From the NCBI GenBank assembly GCA_002483265.1, contig DLHO01000012.1, positions 29,704 through 93,703 on the forward strand: a DNA stretch of 64,000 nucleotides, in the 5' to 3' direction. The position numbers were made by a program, and so were the translations under genes. The DNA is from Flavobacteriales bacterium UBA7666 (GTDB taxonomy: Bacteria > Bacteroidota > Bacteroidia > Flavobacteriales_D > Crocinitomicaceae). Positions 34,859 to 43,104 of the stretch are shown piece after piece. Every line of letters begins with the position of its first letter. Position 1 is the first letter of the stretch. Below the pieces are notes generated by a model, which searched no databases, was not told the origin of the DNA, and saw nothing but the letters and a program-made list of their open reading frames with translations.

Positions 34859-35836
34859 TTACACTTCATTTGAAACCCTTGCAAACTTATTTCTATATTC
34901 AATTGGAGTAAGCCCCGTAATCTTTTTGAACATGTCTCTGAATGCTTTTGTGTCAGTATAACCTACATCAAACATAATTTCTGTTACATTCTTTCTTGAT
35001 GCTTCAAAAAAGTTTTTGGCAGCTTCGATTCTTACTCGTTGGATATATTCGATGGATGTATTATTCGTAGCTTCTTTAAATCTTCTTTCAAAAGTTCTGC
35101 GACCTGTATTAATTAAAGTTGCCAATGTTTCTATTGTTATCTTATCACAATAGTTTTTTTCAATATAATCCTGTACTTTTTGAATTTCAGGATCACCGTG
35201 ATTTCTTTGCCCCCTGAATATGGCGAATTGGGATTGACTATCTCTCCCAATATCTAATGCAAAATATTTTGAAATCATTACTGCTGTTTCTCTGTCAGCA
35301 AACTTTTCAACCAGGTATAATATTAAGTTCCATAAACTGCTTGCTCCGCCGCTACTGTAAATGTTTTCATGTTCTGTTATTATGGCCCCGTCTTCGACTT
35401 CCACATCCGGGTATCTTTCTTTAAATTCATTAATATGTGCCCAATGTGTAGAGCATTTCTTACCATTGAGTAAACCTGTTTCAGCTAAAAGAAAAGCACC
35501 GACACATAAACTGGCAAGACTTGCACCTTCCTCATATAACTTTTTAATGTAAGGTATCGCTTCTGCATTAGCTTGTATTCCTCTTAGGGTATCGCCAAAT
35601 GTAGGAGGTATGATTAGTAAGTCCGTTTCAGTCACATCTTTGAGCAGCCTGTTTGTTTTGATCGTGTATTCCCCATTATTTGCAGGCACATATTCATTTA
35701 AGCCAACATATTCTACCTCAAAGACGGGCTCTTTACCAAATGTTGTCAAAAATTCATTGGCAGTATGAAAAGTTCTAAATGGTGGTGTAACCGCTTCGAT
35801 TACCCCATATTCAGGTACAAATACTGAAATTCGCAT
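34859..35836 (-). CDS. GlxA-type transcriptional regulator (DJ-1/PfpI domain plus AraC HTH)
   Basis: A 325-residue protein. The N-terminal half (1-175) is a DJ-1/PfpI domain: ISVFVPEYGVIEAV, TDLLIIPPTFGDTL, and the nucleophile-elbow-like EGASLASLCVGAFLLAETG with a Cys. The C-terminal part (about 220-322) holds two helix-turn-helix units of the AraC family (TIETLATLINTGRRTFERRF and VTEIMFDVGYTDTKAFRDMF, ending KITGLTPIEYRNKF). Regulators of this type often activate an adjacent, divergent metabolic operon; here the divergent genes are SRPBCC, DoxX-like and VOC. Two TTGTCAT direct repeats 22 bp apart lie between them. Confidence 0.9.
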   Translation of the reverse strand: MRISVFVPEYGVIEAVTPPFRTFHTANEFLTTFGKEPVFEVEYVGLNEYVPANNGEYTIKTNRLLKDVTETDLLIIPPTFGDTLRGIQANAEAIPYIKKLYEEGASLASLCVGAFLLAETGLLNGKKCSTHWAHINEFKERYPDVEVEDGAIITEHENIYSSGGASSLWNLILYLVEKFADRETAVMISKYFALDIGRDSQSQFAIFRGQRNHGDPEIQKVQDYIEKNYCDKITIETLATLINTGRRTFERRFKEATNNTSIEYIQRVRIEAAKNFFEASRKNVTEIMFDVGYTDTKAFRDMFKKITGLTPIEYRNKFARVSNEV

Positions 35837-35872
35837 AGCAACAAAAATTTTGAGCTGAAAGATAAAAATGTT

Positions 35873-35941
35873 TTGTCATAATCTACCCCTAAAGTTGTCA
35901 TTTTTACAATAGACATCATTTTATATCCCAGTGTACTTTTG
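35873..35941. promoter_or_regulatory. Divergent regulatory region: TTGTCAT direct repeats and a plus-strand -7 box
   Basis: TTGTCAT occurs at 35873-35879 and 35895-35901, 22 bases apart (two helical turns), a usual layout for AraC-family sites. TACTTTTG (35934-35941) matches TAnnTTTG on the plus strand, 28 bases before the SRPBCC ATG, without a TTG at the standard distance, consistent with activation. Binding by the GlxA-type protein is inference. Confidence 0.45.
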
Positions 35942-35968
35942 AATTATGAAACTTTAAAAAAAATAACA

Positions 35969-36403
35969 ATGACACAAGTAACAAGAATTACGGTAGAAGC
36001 AGCAGTAAATGCTCCTATAGAAAAAGTTTGGAAAACCTGGAATACTCCGGATGACATTATTCAATGGAACAGCGCTGATCCAAGCTGGCATACTCCAAGT
36101 AGTGAAAACGACTTGAGAATAGGTGGTAAATTCAAGCATCGAATGGAAGCTAAAGACGGCAGTTTCGGTTTTGACTTTGAAGGTATTTATGACGAGGTGG
36201 AACTACATCAGGAAATTACTTACACAATGAGTGACGGAAGAAAGTCTACTACATTGTTTACAGAGCAAAATGGGGAAACCAAAATAGCAACCACATTTGA
36301 CCCTGAAACAGAAAATGATCCTGAATTTCAAAAACAAGGATGGCAAGCGATCCTGAACAACTTTGTGAAATATGTTGAATCAAAGGAATTATTAAACCAA
36401 TAA
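35969..36403 (+). CDS. SRPBCC (AHSA1-like) protein
   Basis: A 144-residue protein starting MTQVTRITVEAAVNAPIEKV. The longer ORF to 35939 needs a TTG start and overlaps the -7 box, so it was not used. It shows the START/Bet v 1-like helix-grip plan: VWKTWNTPDDIIQWN, GGKFKHRMEAKDG, FDFEGIYDEVELHQEITYTM and a long C-terminal helix (WQAILNNFVKYVES). These domains bind hydrophobic ligands or act as Hsp90 co-activators. It is the first gene of a probable operon: the next gene starts 11 bases after its stop. Confidence 0.88.
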   Translation: MTQVTRITVEAAVNAPIEKVWKTWNTPDDIIQWNSADPSWHTPSSENDLRIGGKFKHRMEAKDGSFGFDFEGIYDEVELHQEITYTMSDGRKSTTLFTEQNGETKIATTFDPETENDPEFQKQGWQAILNNFVKYVESKELLNQ

Positions 36404-36414
36404 AATTTAATGCG

Positions 36415-36810
36415 ATGAAAAAGTTTAAACTGATTTTTTGGGTGGCAACTGCCATCATCATCCTTATGGAAGGTGTTATGCCACTCAGCACCATAATTTT
36501 AGCCCCCGAGTATGTAAATGCGGGTACAAAACCCTTAGGTTATCCTGATTATTTTGCCTACACCCTTATTATCTGTAAAGTACTTGGAGTGTTGGCTATT
36601 TCTTATTCTAAAACTCCGGACAAGTTAAAGGAATGGGCGTATGCAGGACTTACCTTTAATTTAATCTTTGCATTCATTAGTCATGCCTGTGTAGACAAAA
36701 ATATTGGGTTCATGATCATGCCGCTTGTGGTGCTGGGAATTCTGGCAGTTTCCTACATTTATAACAATAAAATTCAGAATTATGCTCAAAATCAGTTATC
36801 AGTTAATTGA
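36415..36810 (+). CDS. DoxX-like four-helix membrane protein
   Basis: A 131-residue protein with four hydrophobic helices (about residues 5-25, 46-65, 72-95 and 100-118). The pattern GYPDYFAYTLIICKVLGVLAI followed by KEWAYAGLTFNLIFAFISHA is that of the DoxX-like family (PF13564 type). Its biochemical role is unknown. It is encoded between SRPBCC and VOC genes in the same direction, a common small cluster in Bacteroidota under AraC-type control. Confidence 0.8.
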   Translation: MKKFKLIFWVATAIIILMEGVMPLSTIILAPEYVNAGTKPLGYPDYFAYTLIICKVLGVLAISYSKTPDKLKEWAYAGLTFNLIFAFISHACVDKNIGFMIMPLVVLGILAVSYIYNNKIQNYAQNQLSVN

Positions 36811-36861
36811 TGAGTATCACCAAGGATAATTTAGAGAATATAACCAACAACTTTATTTTAT

Positions 36862-37263
36862 ATGGATGAGCATATTAATAAGGTGACGAATGCGATTTTC
36901 ATCACATTTTCCGGGAATTGTATAAAAGCACTCAAATTCTACCAATCTTGCTTTGGTGGTACCCTACAATTTGAAACTTTTGGAAAAGAATTATTACAGG
37001 GCTACACAGAAACACCTGTTATTAGTGGATCGCTTGTTTCCGACAGAATAATTATTCACGGCTCGGATCTGGTGCACGAAGAAGGAAGAAAAATCGGGAA
37101 TTATATGTCTATTTTTCTACACTGTAAAACAAGTTATGATAGAAAAATGCTTATTGAAAAACTGGAAGCTAATAAAAAGAATCTTTTCAATGGGAATGAT
37201 AAGGACCTAAAATTAATTGAGATAACTGATGCTTTTGATGTGAGGTGGCTATTGGGTGTTTAG
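36862..37263 (+). CDS. PhnB-like VOC-family protein
   Basis: A 133-residue protein of the glyoxalase/bleomycin-resistance (VOC) fold, PhnB subgroup: NAIFITFSGNCIKALKFYQSCFGG, then YTETPVISGSLVSDRIIIHGSD and a second half ending in DAFDVRWLLGV. The metal ligands usual in catalytic glyoxalases are not evident, as is common for PhnB-like proteins, so enzymatic activity is uncertain. It starts 51 bases after the DoxX-like gene and is probably the third gene of that cluster; a terminator follows. Confidence 0.82.
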   Translation: MDEHINKVTNAIFITFSGNCIKALKFYQSCFGGTLQFETFGKELLQGYTETPVISGSLVSDRIIIHGSDLVHEEGRKIGNYMSIFLHCKTSYDRKMLIEKLEANKKNLFNGNDKDLKLIEITDAFDVRWLLGV

Positions 37264-37328
37264 TCAATTCAGAATAAAATGATTGCTTCGACTTTTATAC
37301 CGCTTGTTTAACAACGAAATTAGAAAAG

Positions 37329-37357
37329 AGCCATTCCTTAACTGGGATGGCTTTTTT
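37329..37357 (+). terminator. Rho-independent terminator
   Basis: AGCCATTCC (37329-37337) pairs with GGGATGGCT (37344-37352), then a T run. It ends the SRPBCC-DoxX-VOC cluster. Confidence 0.85.
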
Positions 37358-37539
37358 ACTTCGTTATGGTCTTAGTGATTCAGCAATTTTCCGGAGTTGC
37401 AGAAGATATCTGAGCCCTATCAATCATTTAATCTGACTGGTAAATCAATAACTACTCCGGATTAAATAGATTCATCAACCAAGTAAGGAATAATCTCGTT
37501 CTTCAAAACAATTGAATATTAATCACAAAAACAATCACC

Positions 37540-38793
37540 ATGAAAAAAGTTCTATCTATTATTTTCGCATGTGGATTCCTTTCCATTGCACATTCACAAA
37601 TTGTTCCTATTCCCGATCCTAACTTTAAAAACTATCTATTGAATCATCCCGGAATCAATACGAATTCCGATAATGACATTCAGGTATCGGAAGCGCTGGG
37701 TTTTACGGATAGTATCATGTGTGCGGGAATGCAAATCTATGATTTAGCCGGCATTGAAGCGTTTGAAAACATCGTGTTTTTGTCGTGCGTAAATAATGAA
37801 TTGGAAGGATTGGATGTATCGCATAATACAGCTTTGCAGGGTTTGATTTGCGCCATGAACCATATTAGTTCACTCGATGTTTCAGCGAATACCAACTTAC
37901 GGAATCTTCGCTGTTCAATAAATCCCATTCAAAGTCTTGTTGTTAGCAATAATCCGAACCTTGAATATTTGTACTGCGAAAGCAATGGTTTGAGTACGCT
38001 TGATGTTAGTCAAAATCCGGATTTAATTGAATTATTCTGTACAAGCAATTCCATTCCGACACTTGATCTAACCGGTCACACTTTGCTTAAAAGATTAGAT
38101 TGCAGCTCAAATCCTTTGACTCAGTTGGATTTAGCCCCCAATAATGCTCTGGAATACATTATGTGTAATGGCAACCAACTATCAACGATTAGCCTCGAGG
38201 ATTGCCCGAATCTTATTGAATTCCGCGGAGTTAACGGATATTATACCCAACTTGATTTATCTAACTGTCCGGCTTTGAAGCGATTTGATTGTCCGTTCAC
38301 ACAATTAACCAGTCTTGATTTCTCTAATAATCCTTTACTGGAAGTTGTGTACTGTTTTTCAAGTCACCTTACTTCATTGAATATTGCTAATGGAAATAAC
38401 CCGAACCTGCAATTGATTTGGGTTGCGAACAACCAGTTGACTTGTATACAAGTTGACGATGCTGCCTATTCTGCGGCTAATTGGATCGGAAATGATTTTT
38501 CATTTGATGCAGGTACAACTTTTGACGAAAACTGTGTGCTTGGTTTAAGTAGTTTAGAGAAACCAATGATTGAGTTTTATCCAAATCCGGCCAGCAGTGT
38601 TGTAAACATTCGTACGGATGAAAAAATAACTTATCAATTGATCTCAATAGATGGAACTACCATTGCCAGAGGTGAGTTCTTGACTGGGAATAATATACTA
38701 AATACCGAATCGTTATCTGCCGGAGTTTACTTTTTTGATTGTGTTGGTTTGAATACCGGAAGATTTATTCAAAAACTTCAGAAAACAGAATAA
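37540..38793 (+). CDS. Leucine-rich-repeat protein with T9SS type A domain
   Basis: A 417-residue secreted protein: signal peptide (MKKVLSIIFACGFLSIAHSQ), then about ten short leucine-rich repeats of 21-22 residues with the form L..L..N.L..LDVS.N..L (residues about 75-310), flanked by an N-terminal cap (PDPNFKNYLLNHPGINTNSD) typical of Bacteroidota LRR proteins. The T9SS type A domain runs from IEFYPNPASSVVNIR to TGRFIQKLQKTE. It probably binds proteins at the cell surface. It is a single gene. Confidence 0.9.
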   Translation: MKKVLSIIFACGFLSIAHSQIVPIPDPNFKNYLLNHPGINTNSDNDIQVSEALGFTDSIMCAGMQIYDLAGIEAFENIVFLSCVNNELEGLDVSHNTALQGLICAMNHISSLDVSANTNLRNLRCSINPIQSLVVSNNPNLEYLYCESNGLSTLDVSQNPDLIELFCTSNSIPTLDLTGHTLLKRLDCSSNPLTQLDLAPNNALEYIMCNGNQLSTISLEDCPNLIEFRGVNGYYTQLDLSNCPALKRFDCPFTQLTSLDFSNNPLLEVVYCFSSHLTSLNIANGNNPNLQLIWVANNQLTCIQVDDAAYSAANWIGNDFSFDAGTTFDENCVLGLSSLEKPMIEFYPNPASSVVNIRTDEKITYQLISIDGTTIARGEFLTGNNILNTESLSAGVYFFDCVGLNTGRFIQKLQKTE

Positions 38794-38902
38794 GGACAGG
38801 TTGATCGGGAAAGTTGCGTAATTCCTTATTGGTTCTATTTCCGTTAGCTCTTCACAAAAAGAAAAAGAGCGTTACGTCAGATTGGAAAACATGGCTATAA
38901 TA

Positions 38903-38932
38903 CAGGTGTTCCACAATTAAGAGGAACACCTG
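38903..38932. repeat. Perfect inverted repeat between convergent genes
   Basis: CAGGTGTTCC (38903-38912) and GGAACACCTG (38923-38932) form a 10-bp stem with a 10-base loop, between the LRR gene and rsgA, both of which end here. It has no T run but may act as a 3' stem-loop for either transcript. Confidence 0.6.
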
Positions 38933-38950
38933 AACCTAACAATTGAAAAA

Positions 38951-40003
38951 TCAGCCTTTTTTTATTCTCTTAACCTCCTCTGAAATTCGGGCAAAAGATT
39001 TAGCTTTTTTACGCTTTTCATGTTCAGAAGTCGAAAAATGCCAAGATTCTTTTCGTAATTTGAGGTAACTATTGTATACTTCTAATTCTAAAGATCCGTT
39101 GTCCACAGCCTCGACAACCGCGCAACCGGGTTCATCAACGTGCATACAATTCTTAAAACGACAGGATTCTGCAAAATCAGAAACCTCGAACATCTCCGCT
39201 AACACTTCAGAATTGTCTGAGGTTAGGCCAAATTCTCTTACACCCGGCGTGTCTATTAAAACACCACTATCATTCATCAACTCCATTTCTCTTCGGGTTG
39301 AAGTATGCCTTCCTTTACCTGTGGATTTGCTCGTTTCAGATGTTAAAAACACTGTCCGTTCACACAATGAATTGATTAATGAACTTTTTCCAACACCCGA
39401 CGATCCCACAAATACAACCGATTCTCCCTGGCTGACAAATTTTCGGACAGGAATGACTGTTTCGGGAGAAAGAATACTCGTAAAAAATACCGGCATCCGC
39501 CGAAGAATATGTTTCAACGATTCATCTACTTGATGACGATCATACTCCAAATCAGATTTAGTGAGTATTAATACCGGCTGTATATTTTCCTCTAATATCT
39601 GAAACATAAAGCGCTCCATTCGGCGAACACTGAAATTGGCATCAAGGCTTTGTACAATAAATGCCTTATCGATATGGGATGCTATAGCCTGTCTATCAGA
39701 TACTGTTCCACTCTTTCTTCTGTACAGCGTATGTTTACGCGGTAAAATATCAACGATTATTCCTTTATGATCGTCAAAGGCTTGAAAGATAATCCAATCG
39801 CCCGTACAGGGAAGTTCAAATGATGCTTTCCCATAAAGTACATTACCGCTTAGTTCACACAATAGCACACCATTCTCGGTGATAACTTCATAATTGGTTT
39901 TGTTTACTGCGGAAACACGACCATGAAAAAGGTTTTTGTATTGTGAAGTTTGTTTTAATTGGAACAGACTGTCGTTCCAACCATATAATGATAAGTTATT
40001 CAC
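38951..40003 (-). CDS. rsgA: Ribosome small-subunit-dependent GTPase A
   Basis: A 350-residue protein starting with GTG at 40003 (MNNLSLYGWNDSLF). An OB fold (about 20-95) is followed by a circularly permuted GTPase with motif order G4-G1-G3: LILTKSD, then the P-loop GSSGVGKSSLINSL, then DTPGVREFGL. The C-terminal zinc site is made of C, C, H and C residues in CRFKNCMHVDEPGCAV. RsgA helps mature the 30S subunit. The length is normal for the family. A TAACTTTG-type box on the minus strand lies about 187 bases upstream. Confidence 0.95.
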   Translation of the reverse strand: MNNLSLYGWNDSLFQLKQTSQYKNLFHGRVSAVNKTNYEVITENGVLLCELSGNVLYGKASFELPCTGDWIIFQAFDDHKGIIVDILPRKHTLYRRKSGTVSDRQAIASHIDKAFIVQSLDANFSVRRMERFMFQILEENIQPVLILTKSDLEYDRHQVDESLKHILRRMPVFFTSILSPETVIPVRKFVSQGESVVFVGSSGVGKSSLINSLCERTVFLTSETSKSTGKGRHTSTRREMELMNDSGVLIDTPGVREFGLTSDNSEVLAEMFEVSDFAESCRFKNCMHVDEPGCAVVEAVDNGSLELEVYNSYLKLRKESWHFSTSEHEKRKKAKSFARISEEVKRIKKG

Positions 40004-40349
40004 TACTTACTAATTTAAAATGATGAAATAAAATTGCTTAATTCTTTATCATCCGAATGATTTGCAACATATAAATCACCCTTGATAATATTGGAATTAC
40101 CAAGCCGGCGACCTTAGAAACAAAAACACCCGGAATCAGGCAATCATTCCATCCGCTAAACTATAATATGTGAATATTTGTTTTTGCATGAGATACAAAG
40201 TTACAAAAAAACCAATTCGATGTATCAATTCTGATTAGCATTGAGTTCACTATTGAACGAAATTAACTTATGCTGTTTCGTGATTTTCGGCAATAAAAAA
40301 TCCCCAAAAGCATTGCTCAGGGGATTAAATAGATTGTTGGAGCTGCTGC
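40004..40349. other. Intergenic region, no gene seen
   Basis: About 345 bases between rsgA and the 125-residue protein. It contains a TAACTTTG box on the minus strand (plus-strand CAAAGTTA about 40197-40204) and the terminator at 40293-40326. Nothing else was recognised. Confidence 0.5.
40293..40326 (-). terminator. Rho-independent terminator
   Basis: On the minus strand AATCCCC pairs with GGGGATT (arms at 40320-40326 and 40299-40305) and a T run follows (plus-strand A run 40293-40300). It serves the gene ending at 40350. Confidence 0.8.
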
Positions 40350-40727
40350 TTAACTAAAATGATCTGTTATCATTGTCACCAGAGCATCGTCGCTCATTCT
40401 GTTAGAAGTGCTTTCATTAGCCACTGCATTCTTATACTGTGGCGTGTCTGAAAGAAAGTGAATGAATTGTTCCTGAGCCTGACTGGTGCCTGTAACATGA
40501 ATTTCATCAATATTGACCATTTTCGCGGCAATTTCTTTGAAAAACTTGTGCGTGAGCGCCTGTTCCTGATTGTTTTCGGCATTTTCATTTGTGTTTCGAT
40601 CGGCACCCGGATTGTCGACCCTTCCAAGGATCTCAAACTCTGTACTATTTTCGTCTTTACGACCGACTATCGTTGCGTGATGAGCATCCATCCACACCCC
40701 AAATTGTTTTTTGTTTTTTCCTGACAT
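40350..40727 (-). CDS. Small protein resembling eRF1-domain-3-like/translational machinery proteins
   Basis: A 125-residue protein opening KKQFGVWMDAHHATIVGRKD, a phrase seen in small bacterial proteins with the ribonuclease-H-like/eRF1 domain 3 fold. A polar Asn/Glu-rich loop (NPGADRNTNENAENNQEQA) precedes HKFFKEIAAKMVNIDEIHVTG and TSQAQEQFIHFL. The match is by pattern only. It is monocistronic with its own terminator; function is unknown. Confidence 0.6.
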   Translation of the reverse strand: MSGKNKKQFGVWMDAHHATIVGRKDENSTEFEILGRVDNPGADRNTNENAENNQEQALTHKFFKEIAAKMVNIDEIHVTGTSQAQEQFIHFLSDTPQYKNAVANESTSNRMSDDALVTMITDHFS

Positions 40728-40916
40728 ATTGTTTTTCTTAAAGATAAGTGAATGGAATGGTGATGCTCGGTTTTTTGGGATAGATTGTGAAGATCTTGTT
40801 ATTGGTTCGATTCTATTGATTCTTACTAGCCTGTATCATTATTCCCCAATGAATTCTAACTTTGCAATGTGGCGAAACAGAAAAATACGGAGAACAAAAA
40901 GCTCCATTCCAAATTA

Positions 40917-41030
40917 ATGGGACAGAAGAAGAGCAATAAACAGGCAGCGAAAGAGTTGAATAAACAACGACTTCGGGAAATGAATCAGTTGGCCAATAAA
41001 TTGCGGAAGAGTGACCAAAATGAGTCTTGA
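40917..41030 (+). CDS. Small lysine-rich protein (37 residues, or 53 from an upstream GTG)
   Basis: An ATG at 40917 opens a 37-residue frame (MGQKKSNKQAAKELNKQRL...) that ends at 41030. The same frame is open from a GTG at 40869, giving 53 residues. It is strongly basic and helical. TAACTTTG at 40857-40864 matches TAnnTTTG and would start transcription near 40871, favouring the ATG. Its short length keeps this tentative. Confidence 0.4.
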   Translation: MGQKKSNKQAAKELNKQRLREMNQLANKLRKSDQNES

Positions 41031-41142
41031 AGTTTTGAATTGAAATTTGGTTCATTGCCACACCCGGATGTTCAAAATCCACTTTTTATAACTATTATTG
41101 ATTTTACACAAACACTCACCAATCCCAATTAAAGAATAACCA

Positions 41143-42036
41143 ATGAAACATTTAGCGCTGCTCTCACTGTTCTCTTTTTCTGTATTGATTTCAGTGGCTC
41201 AAAAAGAGAAAACGAAAAAAGGGAAGGAAACCCTTTCAACAACTGAAACTGCTGTTTCCAAACCGTTTGTACTAGGTGTGATCGAAGAAATTCAATCAAA
41301 AGAGCTTGCAGAGAAAAGAACGCTGAATGTTTATCTTCCGGAAGGGTATAATCCAAATGATTCCATAAATTATCCGGTAATTTACCTGCTCGACGGTTCT
41401 GCGGATGAAGATTTTATTCACATTGTGGGGCTTGTTCAGTTCTTTAGTTTTGAATGGATTAATCAATTGCCGAAATCTATTGTAGTTGGCATTGCAAACG
41501 TAGACCGGAAACGAGATTTCACCTTTGAATCCGATGTGAAACCAACCATTCCGACTCCAAATTCAGGACATTCTGAAAGGTTCATTTCTTTTATCGAGAA
41601 AGAATTGCAGCCATTTATAGATAAAAAGTACCGAACCACATCTGATAAAACAATCATCGGACAATCGTTGGGTGGATTGCTCGCAACGGAAATACTGCTG
41701 AAGAAACCTACGCTCTTCAACAAATACATTATCATTAGCCCGAGTTTGTGGTGGGACAGTGGTTCACTATTGGAGCAAAATGCGGCAATACTGACGGAAA
41801 CCTTCAGTCAGCGAACAGATGTTTATATCGCGGTTGGAAAGGAGGGACTCACACCAACTAAAATCCCTCGGGTAATGGAAGTGGATGCTAATTTGCTGGC
41901 AGATAAACTGAATGAAACAAAGAGTAAACAGGTAAAGGTGTTTTTCGACTATTTGCCCTTGGAGAATCACGCTACAATCATGCATCAGGCAGTCATGAAT
42001 TCGTTTAATTTTTTGTATCCGATGTCTCAGCATTGA
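41143..42036 (+). CDS. Secreted esterase of the IroE/esterase-D (PF00756) type
   Basis: A 297-residue alpha/beta hydrolase with a signal peptide (MKHLALLSLFSFSVLISVAQ). The nucleophile motif is IIGQSLGGLLATE (G-Q-S-L-G); YPVIYLLDGSADEDF is the strand carrying the oxyanion region, and the catalytic His is in PLENHATIMHQAV. The phrase SPSLWWDSGSLLE is typical of the siderophore-esterase-like branch. No siderophore genes are nearby, so the natural ester is unknown. It is a single gene. Confidence 0.85.
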   Translation: MKHLALLSLFSFSVLISVAQKEKTKKGKETLSTTETAVSKPFVLGVIEEIQSKELAEKRTLNVYLPEGYNPNDSINYPVIYLLDGSADEDFIHIVGLVQFFSFEWINQLPKSIVVGIANVDRKRDFTFESDVKPTIPTPNSGHSERFISFIEKELQPFIDKKYRTTSDKTIIGQSLGGLLATEILLKKPTLFNKYIIISPSLWWDSGSLLEQNAAILTETFSQRTDVYIAVGKEGLTPTKIPRVMEVDANLLADKLNETKSKQVKVFFDYLPLENHATIMHQAVMNSFNFLYPMSQH

Positions 42037-42066
42037 GATAAAATTGGCAGATCCGTCATTCTTCCA

Positions 42067-42098
42067 AAAAAAACGCCCCAACATTTATTGTCGGAGCG
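42067..42098 (-). terminator. Terminator of the ice-binding-domain gene
   Basis: On the minus strand CGCTCCGACA pairs with TGTTGGGGCG (two G-U/mismatched positions; arms 42089-42098 and 42074-42083), followed by a T run (plus-strand A run 42066-42073). Confidence 0.75.
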
Positions 42099-42118
42099 CT
42101 CAATAGTATGTAAAACGT

Positions 42119-42868
42119 TTATTCTTTCGTAATTGTATTGCCGGACATGGTCACTGCACCGTTGCGTGAAAGAGCACGTCCGTCCAGAGTTGCTCCCGTG
42201 TTAAAGGAAATCGATTGAAGTGCAATGATTGTTCCTTTGAATGCCGTAGTAGTTCCAAAAGTAGCGGAACTTCCAACTTGCCAGAAAATATTGGATGCCT
42301 GTGCGCCTCCTGCCAGGATAACTTGTCTTCCGGAAGTTGCAGTAAATGCCGAAGCGATTTGAATCACAAAAACTGCATTGGGATTACCCAGAGCATCAAA
42401 AGTCACATTTCCGGAAGAAAGTGCCAGTGAAGACGTGGATTTGTAAAGTCCCGGGGTAAGTGTAAGTCCACCGATATTTCCTGAAAGTGTCACAATGTCC
42501 GTTGCAGTTCTGTCTTTGGCATTATCATAGGCTGCTACAATATCCAATTTAGACTGGTTCGCAGCTGCGTCATTGATATGAAGTACTCCGTTCAGTATTC
42601 CCGGAGGGAATCCGCCTACTGAAGTTCCGGGACTTAAACCAAGATCACCGTTAATAATCGTTGCTCCTGTATTGGTGATTCCTGATCCTGCAAGGATCGC
42701 AAAACTATCTGCAGCTCCCAGTGGAATGTCGTTCTGAATGGTCGTTTGCAACGGAATATTTACAGGTGTTCCGGGAGCGGTAGGAGTTGGAGAGGTATCT
42801 TTTTTACATGCAGTGGCCATGAACACCAATGCAAGTGTAAATGCGGGCAATAATTTATTAATAAGCAT
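42119..42868 (-). CDS. Ice-binding-domain (DUF3494) lipoprotein
   Basis: A 249-residue protein from the ATG at 42866-42868 (MLINKLLPAFTLALVFMATACKKD). The lipobox ATAC with Cys at about residue 21 marks a lipoprotein; a Thr/Pro-rich linker follows. The remainder is a DUF3494 domain: LGAADSFAILAGSGITNTG, IINGDLGLSPGTSVGGFPP, AAANQSKLDIVAAYDNA and the final NTGATLDGRALSRNGAVTMS. This beta-solenoid fold binds ice in characterised members, but many relatives are adhesins, so ice binding here is not certain. The upstream 12-codon extension was rejected because it would hide the lipoprotein signal. Confidence 0.9.
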   Translation of the reverse strand: MLINKLLPAFTLALVFMATACKKDTSPTPTAPGTPVNIPLQTTIQNDIPLGAADSFAILAGSGITNTGATIINGDLGLSPGTSVGGFPPGILNGVLHINDAAANQSKLDIVAAYDNAKDRTATDIVTLSGNIGGLTLTPGLYKSTSSLALSSGNVTFDALGNPNAVFVIQIASAFTATSGRQVILAGGAQASNIFWQVGSSATFGTTTAFKGTIIALQSISFNTGATLDGRALSRNGAVTMSGNTITKE

Positions 42869-43104
42869 ACTGTATTTTGATCTGTGAAAGAATTTCCACA
42901 ACATAGTGAATATAGGTATTTTAACTCAGTGTTTCACATATAATTGGCTGTTGAGGTGAGTATTGTGCTTTATTGTGACATTCCTGATCCATTATAAATT
43001 CAGTTGTTACTAAAAATCATGGAAAAGCAATAGCTGTTGATACATTCCTTCAAAGAAGCGGAAAACCGCAATGGCCAACTGATTTTGTACTTATATTAGC
43101 CGTT

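Noticed and set aside
38852..38876. CACAAAAAGAAAAAG segment resembling the tail of tmRNA
   Set aside because: Only a short A-rich match without a tRNA-like domain; probably chance, or a fragment of a terminator.
39072..39533. Plus-strand ORF of 153 codons over rsgA
   Set aside because: It is antisense to rsgA, with low-complexity Ser/Thr content typical of shadow frames.
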